Assembly (NCBI GenBank): GCA_030426805.1
Contig: JAUHXU010000005.1
Location: 62,001-126,000, forward strand
Direction of reading: 5' to 3'
DNA: 64,000 nt
Source: a bacterium
GTDB taxonomy: Bacteria > Planctomycetota > JAFGQW01
The notes under the pieces are model-generated. The model was not told where the DNA came from. It made no database searches and was given only the letters and a program-made list of their open reading frames with translations. The position numbers were made by a program, and so were the translations under genes. Positions 8,441 through 17,154 of the stretch are shown piece by piece. Within the stretch, counting starts at the first letter, position 1; the number at the start of each line of letters is the position of its first letter.

Positions 8441-9318
8441 CGCGCGTGCGTCCGCTCGGCGCGCAAGCGTGCGAGCAACGCCTCCTCGAGGCTCGCGCGC
8501 ACCTCCCCGAATGCGTGCAGCCGCGCACCGGCCGCGGCGAGCCGCGCACGCACCGTCTCGAGGTCGAGCGCGCCCGCCTCCAGGACGACGGCACCGTCGA
8601 CGAGTCGTCCGCCGAGCGCCTCGGCCGCGACGTCGAGTCGATCGGCGACGATCCGCAGCTGCGGGCGGTCGCGCAGGCCGTCGGGCGTCCCGTCGAAGAG
8701 CACCGCGCCCTCGTGCAGCAAGACGAGCCGGTCGACGAGCGCGTCGACCTCGGTGATCAGGTGCGTCGCCAGCAGGATCGCGACGCCGTGGTCGCGGTGC
8801 AGCGACCGAAGCACGTCACGCAACTCGAGGATCGCGAGCGGATCGAGGCCGTCGGTGGGTTCGTCGAGCACGAGCAGCTCCGGCCGCGGCAGCAGCGCCT
8901 GCGCGAGCGCGAGGCGCTGACGCATCCCGAACGAGTAAGCGCGCACGCGATCGTCGGCGCGGGCCCCGAGTCCGACCCGGTCGAGCGCCCGGTCGATCTC
9001 CTCCCGCGACACGCCGCGCGCGAGGTGACGCAGGTGCTCGCGCCCGGTCAGCCGATCGTACAGGGGCGGCGGCGCGAAGCTGAATCGCGCGCGGCGCATC
9101 ACGTCGACCCGCGCACGCATCGGATCGACACCGAACACCGATACGCGGCCGTCGGACGGGCGCAGGAAGCCCGCGAGCATCTTCAGGAAGGTCGACTTGC
9201 CCGAGCCGTTCGGCCCCACCAGCGCGACGACTTCGCCGGGCGCGAGCGCGAAGTCGATCGGTCGCAGCGCGACGCGCGGACCGAATCGGCGGGTCAACTG
9301 GTGGGTCTCGATCAGCAT
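8437..9318 (-). CDS. ABC transporter ATP-binding protein
   Basis: 293 residues. Complete ATPase core: Walker A LVGPNGSGKST (about residue 35), a Q-loop region, the signature YSFGMRQRLALAQAL, Walker B LLVLDEPTDGLDP and the switch His in LLATHLI. The C-terminal ~70 residues are the usual regulatory tail of ABC-2 exporters. Start ATG at 9316-9318. It overlaps the permease by 4 nt (ATGA) and leads a three-gene operon ATPase-permease-metallopeptidase. Drives export by ATP hydrolysis at the inner membrane. Confidence 0.93.
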   Translation of the reverse strand: MLIETHQLTRRFGPRVALRPIDFALAPGEVVALVGPNGSGKSTFLKMLAGFLRPSDGRVSVFGVDPMRARVDVMRRARFSFAPPPLYDRLTGREHLRHLARGVSREEIDRALDRVGLGARADDRVRAYSFGMRQRLALAQALLPRPELLVLDEPTDGLDPLAILELRDVLRSLHRDHGVAILLATHLITEVDALVDRLVLLHEGAVLFDGTPDGLRDRPQLRIVADRLDVAAEALGGRLVDGAVVLEAGALDLETVRARLAAAGARLHAFGEVRASLEEALLARLRAERTHAR

Positions 9319-9392
9319 CGCGCCGCAGAGTGTAACAGGCGGTGCCGTTCGGCGCTGGTGTTGAAGCCGGTCGGATGCGAGACTGTCGCGTG

Positions 9393-10814
9393 ATGACCTC
9401 CGCGCAGCTCGTGATCCTCTCGACCCTGATCGCCTACAAGCTGGTGTTGATCGGCTTCGGGCTCCTCGGCCAGCGACGCACGCACGACGAGACCGACTTC
9501 TATCTCGGCGGACGTCGACTCGGCCCGCTCGTCGCGGCGATCAGCGCGTCGGCGAGCAGCTCGTCGGCGTGGACACTCGTCGGCGTGAGCGGCTTCGCCT
9601 ACGCACACGGCCTCGCCGCGCTGTGGCTCTTTCCGGCGTGCGTCGGCGGCTTCCTCCTGAACTGGTACGTCGTCGCGCCCGGATTGCGGCGGACGTCGGC
9701 ACGGCTCGGGGCGATCACCGCGACCGAGATCGTCGCCGGCACCGGACCCGGTCGACGCACCGCCGTGTGGATCGCGTCGCTGATCATCGTCTTCTCGTTC
9801 GCGCTCTACGTCGCCGCGCAGTTCCGCGCGTCCGGCGAGGCGTTCGAGGAACACTTCGCGATCGGCTTCGAGAAGAGCGTCGTGATCGGCGGCGTGATCG
9901 TGCTCTTCTACACGCTGCTCGGCGGCTTCTGGGCGGTGAGTCTGACCGACACGCTGCAGGGGTTGATGATGGCGGCCGTGTCGCTCCTCCTGCCGGTGGT
10001 CGCGCTGGTGCACGTCGGCGGTCCGGGAGCGCTCGTCGACGGCCTCCGCGCGCTCGACCACCCGACGCTGCTCGACCCGCTCGCGGGCAAGGCCGGCATC
10101 GTCGCGGTCGGGTTCGTCGCGGGGCTGCTCGGCATCGGGCTCGGCTATCCGGGCCAGCCCCACGTCGTCAATCGATTCATGGCGCTCGGCGACGACGCGG
10201 CGCTCCGCACCGCGCGACGAATCGCGATCGCGTGGGCGGTCGTGATCTACACCGGAATGATCGTGCTCGGCCTCGCCGGGCGACTGATCGTCCCCGAACT
10301 CGACAACGGCGAGACCGTCCTCTACGGGATCACGAACACCGTGTTCGGACCGGTGCTCGCCGGCGTCGTCCTCGCGGCGGTGCTGTCGGCGATCATGTCG
10401 ACCGCGGACAGCCAGCTCCTCGTCGCGTCGTCGAGCCTCTCCCACGACGTCGGCCTCGGACGCCGACGTCCGGTCGCGATGTCACGACTGATCGTGCTCG
10501 CGCTCGGCGCGGTGTCGATCGGCGTCGCGCTCGGGAGCGACGGCAAGATCTTCGGCCTCGTCCTGTTCGCGTGGTTCGCGATCGGCTGCGCGTTCGGCCC
10601 GTTGATCCTGCTGGCGGCGTTGCGCGGCCGACTCATCCCCGGGACCTGGGCGACCGCCTCGATCGTCGCAGGGTTCGGGCTGAGCGTCGGCCTGCACATG
10701 ACGCCGGCGGAGTGGGGACTGCGCGGGACGGTCTTCGACCGAATCGTGCCGTTGATCGTCGCCGGCGGGATCGCGTGCGTCGGCGCCGCGCGCGACCGAT
10801 CGACCCGTACGTAG
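9393..10814 (+). CDS. putP: Sodium/solute symporter, PutP (proline) type
   Basis: 473 residues, about 13 membrane helices, SSS family. Na+-coupled uptake, most like proline permease PutP: ASASSSSAWTLVG near residue 50, GFWAVSLTDTLQG, YPGQPHVVNRFMAL and ending with the helix pair AVLSAIMSTADSQLLVASSS LSHDV that carries Na+/substrate contacts in this family. Start ATG 9393 is chosen to put the first helix about ten residues in; an ATG at 9375 is possible and no strong ribosome site is seen for either. Substrate assignment to proline is inference. Divergent from the ABC operon. Confidence 0.85.
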   Translation: MTSAQLVILSTLIAYKLVLIGFGLLGQRRTHDETDFYLGGRRLGPLVAAISASASSSSAWTLVGVSGFAYAHGLAALWLFPACVGGFLLNWYVVAPGLRRTSARLGAITATEIVAGTGPGRRTAVWIASLIIVFSFALYVAAQFRASGEAFEEHFAIGFEKSVVIGGVIVLFYTLLGGFWAVSLTDTLQGLMMAAVSLLLPVVALVHVGGPGALVDGLRALDHPTLLDPLAGKAGIVAVGFVAGLLGIGLGYPGQPHVVNRFMALGDDAALRTARRIAIAWAVVIYTGMIVLGLAGRLIVPELDNGETVLYGITNTVFGPVLAGVVLAAVLSAIMSTADSQLLVASSSLSHDVGLGRRRPVAMSRLIVLALGAVSIGVALGSDGKIFGLVLFAWFAIGCAFGPLILLAALRGRLIPGTWATASIVAGFGLSVGLHMTPAEWGLRGTVFDRIVPLIVAGGIACVGAARDRSTRT

Positions 10815-10818
10815 AGAG

Positions 10819-10843
10819 ACGCGCCGCTCGATGCGGCGCGTCT
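10819..10843 (+). terminator. Hairpin terminator after the symporter gene
   Basis: Perfect 10-bp stem GACGCGCCGC / GCGGCGCGTC with a TCGAT loop, four nt after the putP stop. It lies between convergent genes and could serve both strands. The T tract is weak (TTCAT). Confidence 0.7.
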
Positions 10844-10876
10844 TCATACCTACCGGGCGATCGCCGGGGCCGGGTT

Positions 10877-11359
10877 CTACCCCTCGCCGATGAGGCGCTT
10901 CACCTCGTCGACCTTCTGCTGCAGCTCGGGCGTGACTTCGTCGTTGCCCTTGAGGCGCTGGATCTGTGCGTCGATCTTCGTCTTCGCCGAGGACCACGCC
11001 TTCGTCAGCATCGCCTTGCCCTTCTTCGCGAGCTCCTTCGACTTGTCGGCGACCTTGCTCGCGCCTTCCTTGGCCGACTCGGCGGCCGCGTCGGCGCCGT
11101 CCTTGGCCTTGGCGGCGGTGTCCTTCATCGCGGTCTTGACCTTGTCCATCGCCGGCTTGAGCTTCGCGATCAGCGCGTCGAGCTTCTTCTCGGCGGCCTT
11201 GGCGGTGTCGGAGTCCTTCACGCTCGCGAGCGCGTCACCGACGTCCTTCATCACCGCGGCCGCCTTGTCGGAGGCCTGGTCCAGAGCGTCGCCCGCTTGT
11301 TTGCATGCGGTGAGCGAGACGGCGGCGATCAGGCCGCCGAGGATGATCCAGTTGCGCAT
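10877..11359 (-). CDS. Small amphipathic helical lipoprotein
   Basis: 160 residues. The N-terminus is a lipoprotein signal with lipobox SLTAC (Cys about residue 19). The rest is almost purely Ala/Lys/Asp/Glu with near-heptad spacing (for example AAEKKLDALIAKLKPAMDKV, and KDTAAKAKDGADAAAESAK), predicting one or more long amphipathic helices like apolipoprotein or LEA proteins. No enzyme motif. A likely periplasmic structural or envelope-stress protein; function unknown. Divergent from feoA across a 235-bp gap. Confidence 0.75.
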   Translation of the reverse strand: MRNWIILGGLIAAVSLTACKQAGDALDQASDKAAAVMKDVGDALASVKDSDTAKAAEKKLDALIAKLKPAMDKVKTAMKDTAAKAKDGADAAAESAKEGASKVADKSKELAKKGKAMLTKAWSSAKTKIDAQIQRLKGNDEVTPELQQKVDEVKRLIGEG

Positions 11360-11440
11360 CGTCTATTCCTTCGGTGGTTCCGAGTCGGTCGGTTCCGAGG
11401 GCCGGCCCGACGGGACCGCCCCATTCCACCGTAGGCGCGG

Positions 11441-11485
11441 CTGACGCGGCCGGCAAGCCGGACCGGCAAGTCCGGCCTTCGGCCG
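11441..11485. repeat. GC-rich inverted repeats in the lipoprotein-feoA gap
   Basis: Overlapping short palindromes built on CCGGCAAGCCGG and CCGGACCGGCAAGTCCGG, then GGCCTTCGGCC. They can fold into one or two hairpins in the 5' region between two divergent genes. Role unknown. Confidence 0.45.
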
Positions 11486-11526
11486 ATCCGCGAAATCCGG
11501 AGAAGTCTCGACTGGGCGCGGGATTG

Positions 11527-11556
11527 TGGTAATGATTGATTAGCCAAACAAGTGGT
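11527..11556. promoter_or_regulatory. AT-rich imperfect dyad upstream of feoA
   Basis: TAATGATTGATTA (imperfect dyad, TAAT/ATTA ends) followed by GCCAAACAAG is the only AT-rich island in the gap, about 50 nt before feoA. Fur and DtxR family sites before feo operons are AT-rich dyads, so it may be a metal-regulator operator or the promoter itself. Which protein binds is not readable. Confidence 0.3.
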
Positions 11557-11594
11557 TGGGGACGTGACCCCGGCCCGTTTCGAGGGAGACGACG

Positions 11595-11855
11595 GTGGTT
11601 ACACTCTCCGCACTCGGCGCCGGCGCGCACGCGCGCATCGCGGCGCTCGAGGCCGATCATCCGGCCGCGAATCGACTGGGCGAGCTCGGGCTCGTCGAGG
11701 GCACGTCGATCGAAGTGATCCGTGTCGCCCCGTTCGGCGATCCGATGCAGGTCCGCCTGCGCGGCTACAACCTGTCCCTGCGGCGCGCCGACGCCCGCTG
11801 CGTCCGCGTCGACCCGGTCGACACGCCGGACGAATCCGACTCGAACGCACGGTGA
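11595..11855 (+). CDS. feoA: Ferrous iron transport protein A
   Basis: 86 residues, the usual FeoA size. SH3-like cytoplasmic partner of FeoB. Signature ANRLGELGLVEGTSIEVIRVA, then GDPMQVRLRGYNLSLRRADA, the classic FeoA beta-barrel ending. GTG start at 11595-11597 with a GAGGGAG ribosome site about 10 nt upstream. The stop overlaps the feoB start (GTGA), so the two are translationally coupled. No FeoC is present. Confidence 0.93.
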   Translation: MVTLSALGAGAHARIAALEADHPAANRLGELGLVEGTSIEVIRVAPFGDPMQVRLRGYNLSLRRADARCVRVDPVDTPDESDSNAR

Positions 11856-13807
11856 CCGCGACGACATCCCCGGCCGTAGCCGGCCGGTGGGTGGCGCTGT
11901 TCGGCAACCCGAACTCCGGCAAGACGACGCTCTTCAACCGGCTGACGGGCGATCGCGCCCACACCGCCAACTATCCCGGGATCACCGTCGAACGTCGCGT
12001 CGGCGACCTGCGCGGCGCGCAACCGACCGACGACCCGATCCGCGTCGTCGATCTGCCCGGCGTCTACAGCCTCACGCCGCAATCGCCCGACGAGGCGGTC
12101 GCCGCCGACGTTCTCGCCGGACGGCGCGCCGACACCCCGCGCCCCGACGTCCTCGTCGTCGTGCTCGACGCCGTCGCGCTCGAACGCAGCTTATTCGCGG
12201 CCACGCAGGCGCTCGAACTCGGCGTGCCGACCGTGATCGCGCTGAATCGCATCGACGCGGCGCGCAAGCAAGGCCTCACGTCGGACACCGCGTCGCTCGC
12301 ACGCGCGCTCGGCGCACCCGTGGTGCCCGTGTCGGCGCGCACCGGCGAGGGGCTCGAACACCTCCGCGCCGAGGTGGTGGCCGCGATCGACGGTCCCGCA
12401 CCGATCCCGCCGGTCATCGTGCCCGACGACCTCGTCGACCAGGCGTGCCCGCTGCCGCCGACGGCGGTCGCGAAACTCCGCTACGACTTCATCGAGCGCG
12501 TCGTCCGCCGGACGCGGCCGGACACCACGGCGCCGTCGCCGAGCGATCGGATCGATGCGGTGCTGACCCACCGCGTGTGGGGCCTCGGCATCTTCGTCGC
12601 GGTGATGACGCTCGTATTCGTCGCGATCTTCTCGTGGGCCGCGCCCTTGATGGACGCGATCGACGCCGCGTTCGCCGCGCTCGGTGACGGCATCCGGAAC
12701 GCGGGGTTCCTCGGCGGCGGCACGCTCGAGAGCCTCGTCGTCGACGGGATCGTCGCCGGTGTCGGCGGCGTCGTGATCTTCCTGCCGCAAATCATGATCC
12801 TGTTCGGCTTCCTGACGCTGCTCGAGGACAGCGGCTACCTCGCGCGTGCCGCGTTCCTGATGGACCGGATCCTGCGATGGTGCGGCCTTTCCGGCGCGGC
12901 GTTCGTGCCGCTGATGTCGTCGTTCGCGTGCGCGATTCCCGGCATCATGGCGTGCCGCTCGATCCGTTCGCGGCGTGAACGCCTGCTGACGATCCTCGTC
13001 GCGCCGCTGATGTCGTGCAGCGCGCGGATCCCGGTCTACACGGTGCTGGTCGCGTGCTTCGTCCCGCCGATCACGCTACTCGGCTTCCTCAACGTGCAGG
13101 GGCTGGTCTTCACCGCGGCCTATCTCGTCGGCATCGTCGCCGCGATCGGCGTCGCGTGGCTGTTCCGCGGCGTGTCGCGGCGCCGGGACACCGCGGGGTT
13201 CCTCTTGGAGTTGCCGGACTACAAGCGGCCGTCGCTGCGCCTCGTCGTTCGGCGGATGCTCGACCGCGGCTGGTCGTTCGTGAAGAACGCCGGCACGATC
13301 ATCCTCGCCGCGAGCGTGATCATCTGGGCGCTCGGCACGTTCCCGGGCGGTGTCGACACGGAGCCGGCAGAACGACTCGAGACGAGCTGGTTGGGTGGGA
13401 TCGGTCGCGCGATCGAGCCGGTCGTCGAACCGATTGGCTGGGACTGGCGCGTCGGGGTCGCGATCGCCGCGTCGTTTCCCGCGCGCGAGTTGGTCGTCGG
13501 CGCGCTCGGCGTGATCTACCGTGTCGGCGAAGACGTCGACGAGGAGTCGGAGCCGCTCCGCGAGCGGATTCGGGCCGCGACGTGGACAAGCGGGCCGCGC
13601 GAGGGTCAGCCGGTCTTCACGCTCGCGACCGCGCTCGCACTGATGGTGTTCTTCGCGTTGTGCGCGCAGTGCATGTCGACGCTCGCGGTGATGTGGCGAG
13701 AGACCGGCTCGTGGATCTGGCCCGTCGTCAGCTTCACCTACATGACCGCGCTCGCGTGGATCGGCGCGTGGCTGACGATGATCGTCGTCAGCGCCCTCGG
13801 CGGCTGA
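11852..13807 (+). CDS. feoB: Ferrous iron transporter B
   Basis: 651 residues. Fe(II) uptake across the inner membrane. The N-terminal G domain has G1 GNPNSGKTT (about residue 16), YPGITVERR (G2), DLPGVYSL (G3) and ALNRID (G4). The membrane domain carries the two Gate motifs, including APLMSCSARIPVY with the conserved Cys. Shorter than E. coli FeoB (773 residues), mainly in the linker and C-terminus. The GTG start overlaps the feoA stop; the G domain begins only about ten residues later, which supports it. Ends in a long hairpin shared with the convergent secreted-protein gene. Confidence 0.95.
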   Translation: MTATTSPAVAGRWVALFGNPNSGKTTLFNRLTGDRAHTANYPGITVERRVGDLRGAQPTDDPIRVVDLPGVYSLTPQSPDEAVAADVLAGRRADTPRPDVLVVVLDAVALERSLFAATQALELGVPTVIALNRIDAARKQGLTSDTASLARALGAPVVPVSARTGEGLEHLRAEVVAAIDGPAPIPPVIVPDDLVDQACPLPPTAVAKLRYDFIERVVRRTRPDTTAPSPSDRIDAVLTHRVWGLGIFVAVMTLVFVAIFSWAAPLMDAIDAAFAALGDGIRNAGFLGGGTLESLVVDGIVAGVGGVVIFLPQIMILFGFLTLLEDSGYLARAAFLMDRILRWCGLSGAAFVPLMSSFACAIPGIMACRSIRSRRERLLTILVAPLMSCSARIPVYTVLVACFVPPITLLGFLNVQGLVFTAAYLVGIVAAIGVAWLFRGVSRRRDTAGFLLELPDYKRPSLRLVVRRMLDRGWSFVKNAGTIILAASVIIWALGTFPGGVDTEPAERLETSWLGGIGRAIEPVVEPIGWDWRVGVAIAASFPARELVVGALGVIYRVGEDVDEESEPLRERIRAATWTSGPREGQPVFTLATALALMVFFALCAQCMSTLAVMWRETGSWIWPVVSFTYMTALAWIGAWLTMIVVSALGG

Positions 13808-13820
13808 GCGCCTTCGAAAC

Positions 13821-13851
13821 GCGACCGGCCGGGAGGGCCCGGCCGGGTCGC
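13821..13851. terminator. Hairpin between feoB and a convergent gene
   Basis: GCGACCGGCCGGG pairs with CCCGGCCGGGTCGC (one bulged base) around an AGGG loop. It sits between two converging stops, so probably a bidirectional terminator. No T tract. Confidence 0.6.
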
Positions 13852-13872
13852 GCGACGGTGCCGACGAGTCGG

Positions 13873-14853
13873 TTACTGGATCGTCAGGTGGTCTTCGTTG
13901 CTGACGTTCAGGAACGTCGTGCCGGCGAGGTTCATGAAGCTCGTGAAGAGCGTGATGCCGGTCAACGCAGGAATGGGCGGCAGCTGTAGCGAAGCGCTCG
14001 CGTCGCCGTTGCTGTCCATCACGCCCGTGTAGCCCTGAAACACGGTCGGCAGATTCCCCGAGACCGATGCGAAGAACAACTGGTCGAGCGAGAGCGGGAC
14101 GATCGCGCCCGACGGCAGCGCGATGCCGCTGTTGCCGAGTGAGGTCGCGACTTGGTACGCGGCGTTCGGGAACCCGCGGAGCTTGTAGTCGATCTTCGCA
14201 CCCGGCGTCGGCGTCGGGTTGGACGACAGCGGCATGATGACCGCATCGTAGAAGGCGAAGTTGTCGATCAGCGCACCACCGAAGCCGTCGATGCCGACCG
14301 GGCCGGGCGTCGGCGCGAGCGCGACGGTCCGGCGCAGGACGACGTCGAAGACGCCGTCGTTGTTCGTGTCGGCCATCGCCATCACGTCGTTGTCGATCGC
14401 GAGCAAACGCACCCGCGCGCTCGTCGCCATGCCCCACGTCAAGTTCGACGTCGCGCCGCCCGGACGCTCGTAGAGCCACAGCGAGTCGAAGTCGCCGCTG
14501 GAGTTGTTGTCCTGAATCTTGACCATGAGCAGGTTCGTGTCGGTCGCGGCGCCGTTCATGCGTAGCGCGACGCCCCCGAACTGAAGCGCCTGGGTCGACG
14601 ACGGGTTGTACCGCACGTCGCACTCGACGCACGCGTCCTGGATGTTCGGGATCGTCGGGATCGTGCAATACTGCCACGCGAAGACCTGCTCGGACTCCGC
14701 CTGGTTGCTGACCGCGTTCCAGTTGCCCTTGTCTTCGACCCAGGTGCCGAACGTCGGGCCGTCCGGATAGGTGAACGAGTCGGTGAACAGTTGGGCGGCC
14801 GCCAGCGGCGTCGTAGCGACGACCAGCGCGATCGTACAGAGCGTACGCTTCAT
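13873..14853 (-). CDS. Secreted protein with planctomycete-type C-terminal module
   Basis: 326 residues. Signal peptide MKRTLCTIALVVATTPLAAA. Residues about 25-200 look like a concanavalin-type beta-sandwich, judged only from pattern (FTDSFTYPDG start, alternating hydrophobics, ADTNNDGVFD calcium-like loop). The C-terminal ~110 residues (YQVATSLGNSG onward, ending SNEDHLTIQ) are one copy of a module shared with several other secreted proteins in this window. ATG 14853 follows an AGAGGA ribosome site. No catalytic motif recognised; a surface or matrix protein is likely. Confidence 0.7.
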   Translation of the reverse strand: MKRTLCTIALVVATTPLAAAQLFTDSFTYPDGPTFGTWVEDKGNWNAVSNQAESEQVFAWQYCTIPTIPNIQDACVECDVRYNPSSTQALQFGGVALRMNGAATDTNLLMVKIQDNNSSGDFDSLWLYERPGGATSNLTWGMATSARVRLLAIDNDVMAMADTNNDGVFDVVLRRTVALAPTPGPVGIDGFGGALIDNFAFYDAVIMPLSSNPTPTPGAKIDYKLRGFPNAAYQVATSLGNSGIALPSGAIVPLSLDQLFFASVSGNLPTVFQGYTGVMDSNGDASASLQLPPIPALTGITLFTSFMNLAGTTFLNVSNEDHLTIQ

Positions 14854-14871
14854 TGTCGGATCCTCTCTCAA

Positions 14872-15006
14872 TTCCTACTCAGGCCGTCATCGCGCACGCC
14901 GCCTTCGGCGCACGCCCCTCGTAGTCCAGAGTAAGCGCCACCCGGCGCAGCCGCAACGCTTCGGCGACCGTCACCAATCGGACACCGTCGTCTCGGATCG
15001 AGGCGA
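14872..15006 (-). other. Gap with a possible coding remnant
   Basis: On the minus strand one frame here (continuing into pyrC DNA in another frame) reads as protein-like sequence including RDDGVRLVTVAEALR and LTLDYEGRAP before a stop near 14879. It has GC-rich third positions. It lacks a start of its own and may be a worn gene tail or chance. An inverted repeat around GGCGCACG/CGCCGCC is also present. Confidence 0.25.
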
Positions 15007-16338
15007 CTACGCCCGGCCGGCCCAGTAGCCGCCGAGCGAGTGGTCGTAGCGCGCCGGACGGCCGCGCTCGTCGTCGCACACCCGCCCGTCGCGAAAGACC
15101 GTACGGCCGAGCACCCACGTGCGTACCGGCCAGCCTCGCAGCGTCGCTCCGTCCCACGGGCTCCAGCGGGACTTCGTCTCCTGTTCCGCGTCGCGCACGG
15201 TCTTCTCGAGCGCGAGGTCGACGAGCACGAGGTCGGCGTCGTAACCGTCCGCGATGCGCCCCTTGCCGACGATGTCCCACACGCGAGCCGGCGCGTCGCA
15301 CATCCAATGCACGACCTGCTCGAGCGTGCACGCCCGCTCGTGCACGGCATTCAGCATCAGGGCGAGTGAGTTCTCGACCGCCGGCAGCCCCGACGGCGAC
15401 GCCGGGTAGGGGCGCGCCTTCTCGTCGAGCGTGTGCGGCGCGTGGTCCGTCGCGACGACCTGTAGCCGGCCGTCGCGCAGCGCGGCCCACAACGCGGCGA
15501 CGTCGTCGGTCGTCTTGATCGACGGGTTCATCTGGATCCGCGTGCCGAGTCGCGGATAGTCGTCGACGCTGAACTCGAGGTGGTGCACGCACGCCTCGCC
15601 GGTCACGACGTCGCGGTGGTCGGCGAGGAGCGCCGCCTCCGCCGCGGTCGACACGTGCAAGACGTGAAACCGATGGTGGTGCCGGTGCGCGAGGTCGATC
15701 GCGCGTCGCGTCGCGATCAACGCCGCCTCGGCCGAGCGGATGCGCGAGTGGTCGGTCACGTCCACCGCATCGCCGAGCGCCGCGGCGTTGCCCCGAACGG
15801 TCGTCTCGTCCTCGCAGTGCGCGCAGATCGGAAGCGTCGTCTCGGCGAAGATGCGCTCGAGCGCGTCCTGATCGTCGACGAGCAGGTCCCCGGTGCTCGA
15901 CCCGATGAAGATCTTGATCCCCGGGACGCCGTCGGCGGCGCGCAGTTCGTCGAGATTGTCCGCGGTCGCCCCGATGTAGAAGCCGTAGTTCACGACCGAC
16001 TTCTCCGCCGCGATCGCGAGCTTCGCGTCGATCGCCGCACGCGTGGTCGCGGCGGGCACCGTGTTCGGCATCTCGAGGAACGTCGTCACGCCGCCCTTGG
16101 CGCACGCACGGCTGCCGGTGTGGAGGTCTTCCTTGTGCGTGAGTCCGGGGTCGCGGAAGTGCACCTGGTCGTCGATCACGCCCGGCAGCAGGTGGAGCCC
16201 CGACGCATCGACGATTTCGTCGGCCACCGTCGTGGCGGGCGCATCCACCGACACGATCCGCTCCCCGTCCACGAGCACGTCCACCGACGCGAGTCCATCC
16301 GGCAATACGCACACGGCATTCTTGATCAACGTTCGCAT
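15007..16338 (-). CDS. pyrC: Dihydroorotase (class I)
   Basis: 443 residues. Closes carbamoyl-aspartate to dihydroorotate in pyrimidine synthesis. Amidohydrolase signatures: LLPGVIDDQVHFRDPGLTHK (metal His pair) at about residue 52, the MPNT motif near residue 90, AHCEDE (metal His), the HVLHVSTA site, and VATDHAPHTLDEK with the catalytic Asp and His. KIFIGSSTGDL supplies the Lys often carbamylated in class I enzymes. Start ATG at 16336-16338, with a putative promoter 6 nt upstream and no clear ribosome site, so the mRNA may be leaderless. Not next to other pyrimidine genes. Confidence 0.93.
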   Translation of the reverse strand: MRTLIKNAVCVLPDGLASVDVLVDGERIVSVDAPATTVADEIVDASGLHLLPGVIDDQVHFRDPGLTHKEDLHTGSRACAKGGVTTFLEMPNTVPAATTRAAIDAKLAIAAEKSVVNYGFYIGATADNLDELRAADGVPGIKIFIGSSTGDLLVDDQDALERIFAETTLPICAHCEDETTVRGNAAALGDAVDVTDHSRIRSAEAALIATRRAIDLAHRHHHRFHVLHVSTAAEAALLADHRDVVTGEACVHHLEFSVDDYPRLGTRIQMNPSIKTTDDVAALWAALRDGRLQVVATDHAPHTLDEKARPYPASPSGLPAVENSLALMLNAVHERACTLEQVVHWMCDAPARVWDIVGKGRIADGYDADLVLVDLALEKTVRDAEQETKSRWSPWDGATLRGWPVRTWVLGRTVFRDGRVCDDERGRPARYDHSLGGYWAGRA

Positions 16339-16344
16339 CGCCCC

Positions 16345-16372
16345 AACCTACTCGCCTCCGACGCCGATGCAA
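16345..16372 (-). promoter_or_regulatory. Putative pyrC promoter (leaderless)
   Basis: Minus-strand TTGCAT (16367-16372), 16-bp spacer, TAGGTT (16345-16350), then only 6 nt to the pyrC ATG. Transcription would begin at or next to the start codon. Confidence 0.4.
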
Positions 16373-16437
16373 GTCGCGCAATCTCCGTCTCGGGATCGAG
16401 AGCTTCGGGGAAGGGGGCCGGGGCCCGTCGGGTTTGG

Positions 16438-16610
16438 GCGCGTTTGGCGCGCGGGTTCTGCACCACTCACGCGGCATCCATGCGCGTCGCGGGCCGATGT
16501 TGCACCAAAGCGCGTTGACAACGCCGCCAATGACGGGCATCGGGTGCAGAACCACCGCGCCAAGCGCACGCATCGCGAGAATCGGTGCAGAACCTGCCCG
16601 CCAAGCGCAG
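16438..16610. repeat. GGTGCAGAACC repeat cluster
   Basis: The 379-bp gap 16339-16717 has no credible gene. It holds repeats of consensus GGTGCAGAACC-NN-C-(G/C)-CGCCAA(G/A)CGC. Two direct copies on the plus strand begin at 16543 and 16584 (41 nt apart). One full copy on the minus strand covers 16444-16464, and a degenerate minus-strand copy (GGTGCAACATCGG) lies at 16503-16515. The two minus copies and two plus copies therefore face each other. Nature unknown: protein-binding array, or remains of a small repeat element. Confidence 0.7.
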
Positions 16611-16717
16611 CGAACGAACGCGCGACCGCTCGCAAACGCGGATTTGACGCGAAGTGGGGCAGATTCGCTTCAGCGAGCGGTGCACGCGTGCCGGGAGGAT
16701 GCGCTACACGTTCGGTG

Positions 16718-17152
16718 ATGTCCGCGCCGGCACCGTCCCCCTACCGGCACGTCGTCGTCTACGACGGTGTGTGCGGGATGTGCAACGCGTTCGTGCGCTT
16801 CACGCTGGCGCGCGACGCCGGGGGGCGCTTCGCATTCGCGGCGCTCGACGGCCCGTGGGCCGCGCCGCGCCTGGCCGGCGACGGCCGCGAGCCCGACCGT
16901 CTCTACGTCGTCGCCGACATCGGCACGCCGAAGGAGCGAATCCTCGAACGCAGCGACGCGGCGCTGTTCGTCGCCGCCGGCATCGACGGACCGTGGCGAT
17001 TCGCGCGCGTCTTTCGCTTCGTGCCCCGGGTGATCCGCGACGCCGTCTACCGCGCGGTCGCCCACCTGCGCTACCGACTGTCCGGGCGCCTCGACGCCTG
17101 CCCCGCGCCGCCACCCGAGCATCGCGCGCGCTTCCTCGACGCGACGGCCTGA
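16718..17152 (+). CDS. DCC-family thiol-disulfide oxidoreductase-like protein
   Basis: 144 residues, standard for the DUF393/DCC family. The defining motif YDGVCGMCNAFVRF (D-x-x-C-x-x-C) is at about residue 15. The rest fits the family: FAALDGPW, RSDAALFVAAGI, and FRFVPRVIRDAVYRAVAHLRYR. A thioredoxin-like redox role is assumed for the family but poorly proven. Start ATG 16718; no strong ribosome site. Fifteen nt before the acyltransferase gene, which has its own -10 box. Confidence 0.88.
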   Translation: MSAPAPSPYRHVVVYDGVCGMCNAFVRFTLARDAGGRFAFAALDGPWAAPRLAGDGREPDRLYVVADIGTPKERILERSDAALFVAAGIDGPWRFARVFRFVPRVIRDAVYRAVAHLRYRLSGRLDACPAPPPEHRARFLDATA

Positions 17153-17154
17153 CG

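Noticed and set aside
14879..16573. A 564-codon minus-strand frame overlapping pyrC
   Set aside because: Shifted frame of dihydroorotase, Arg-rich, no motifs. Only its last 43 codons lie outside pyrC and are noted separately.
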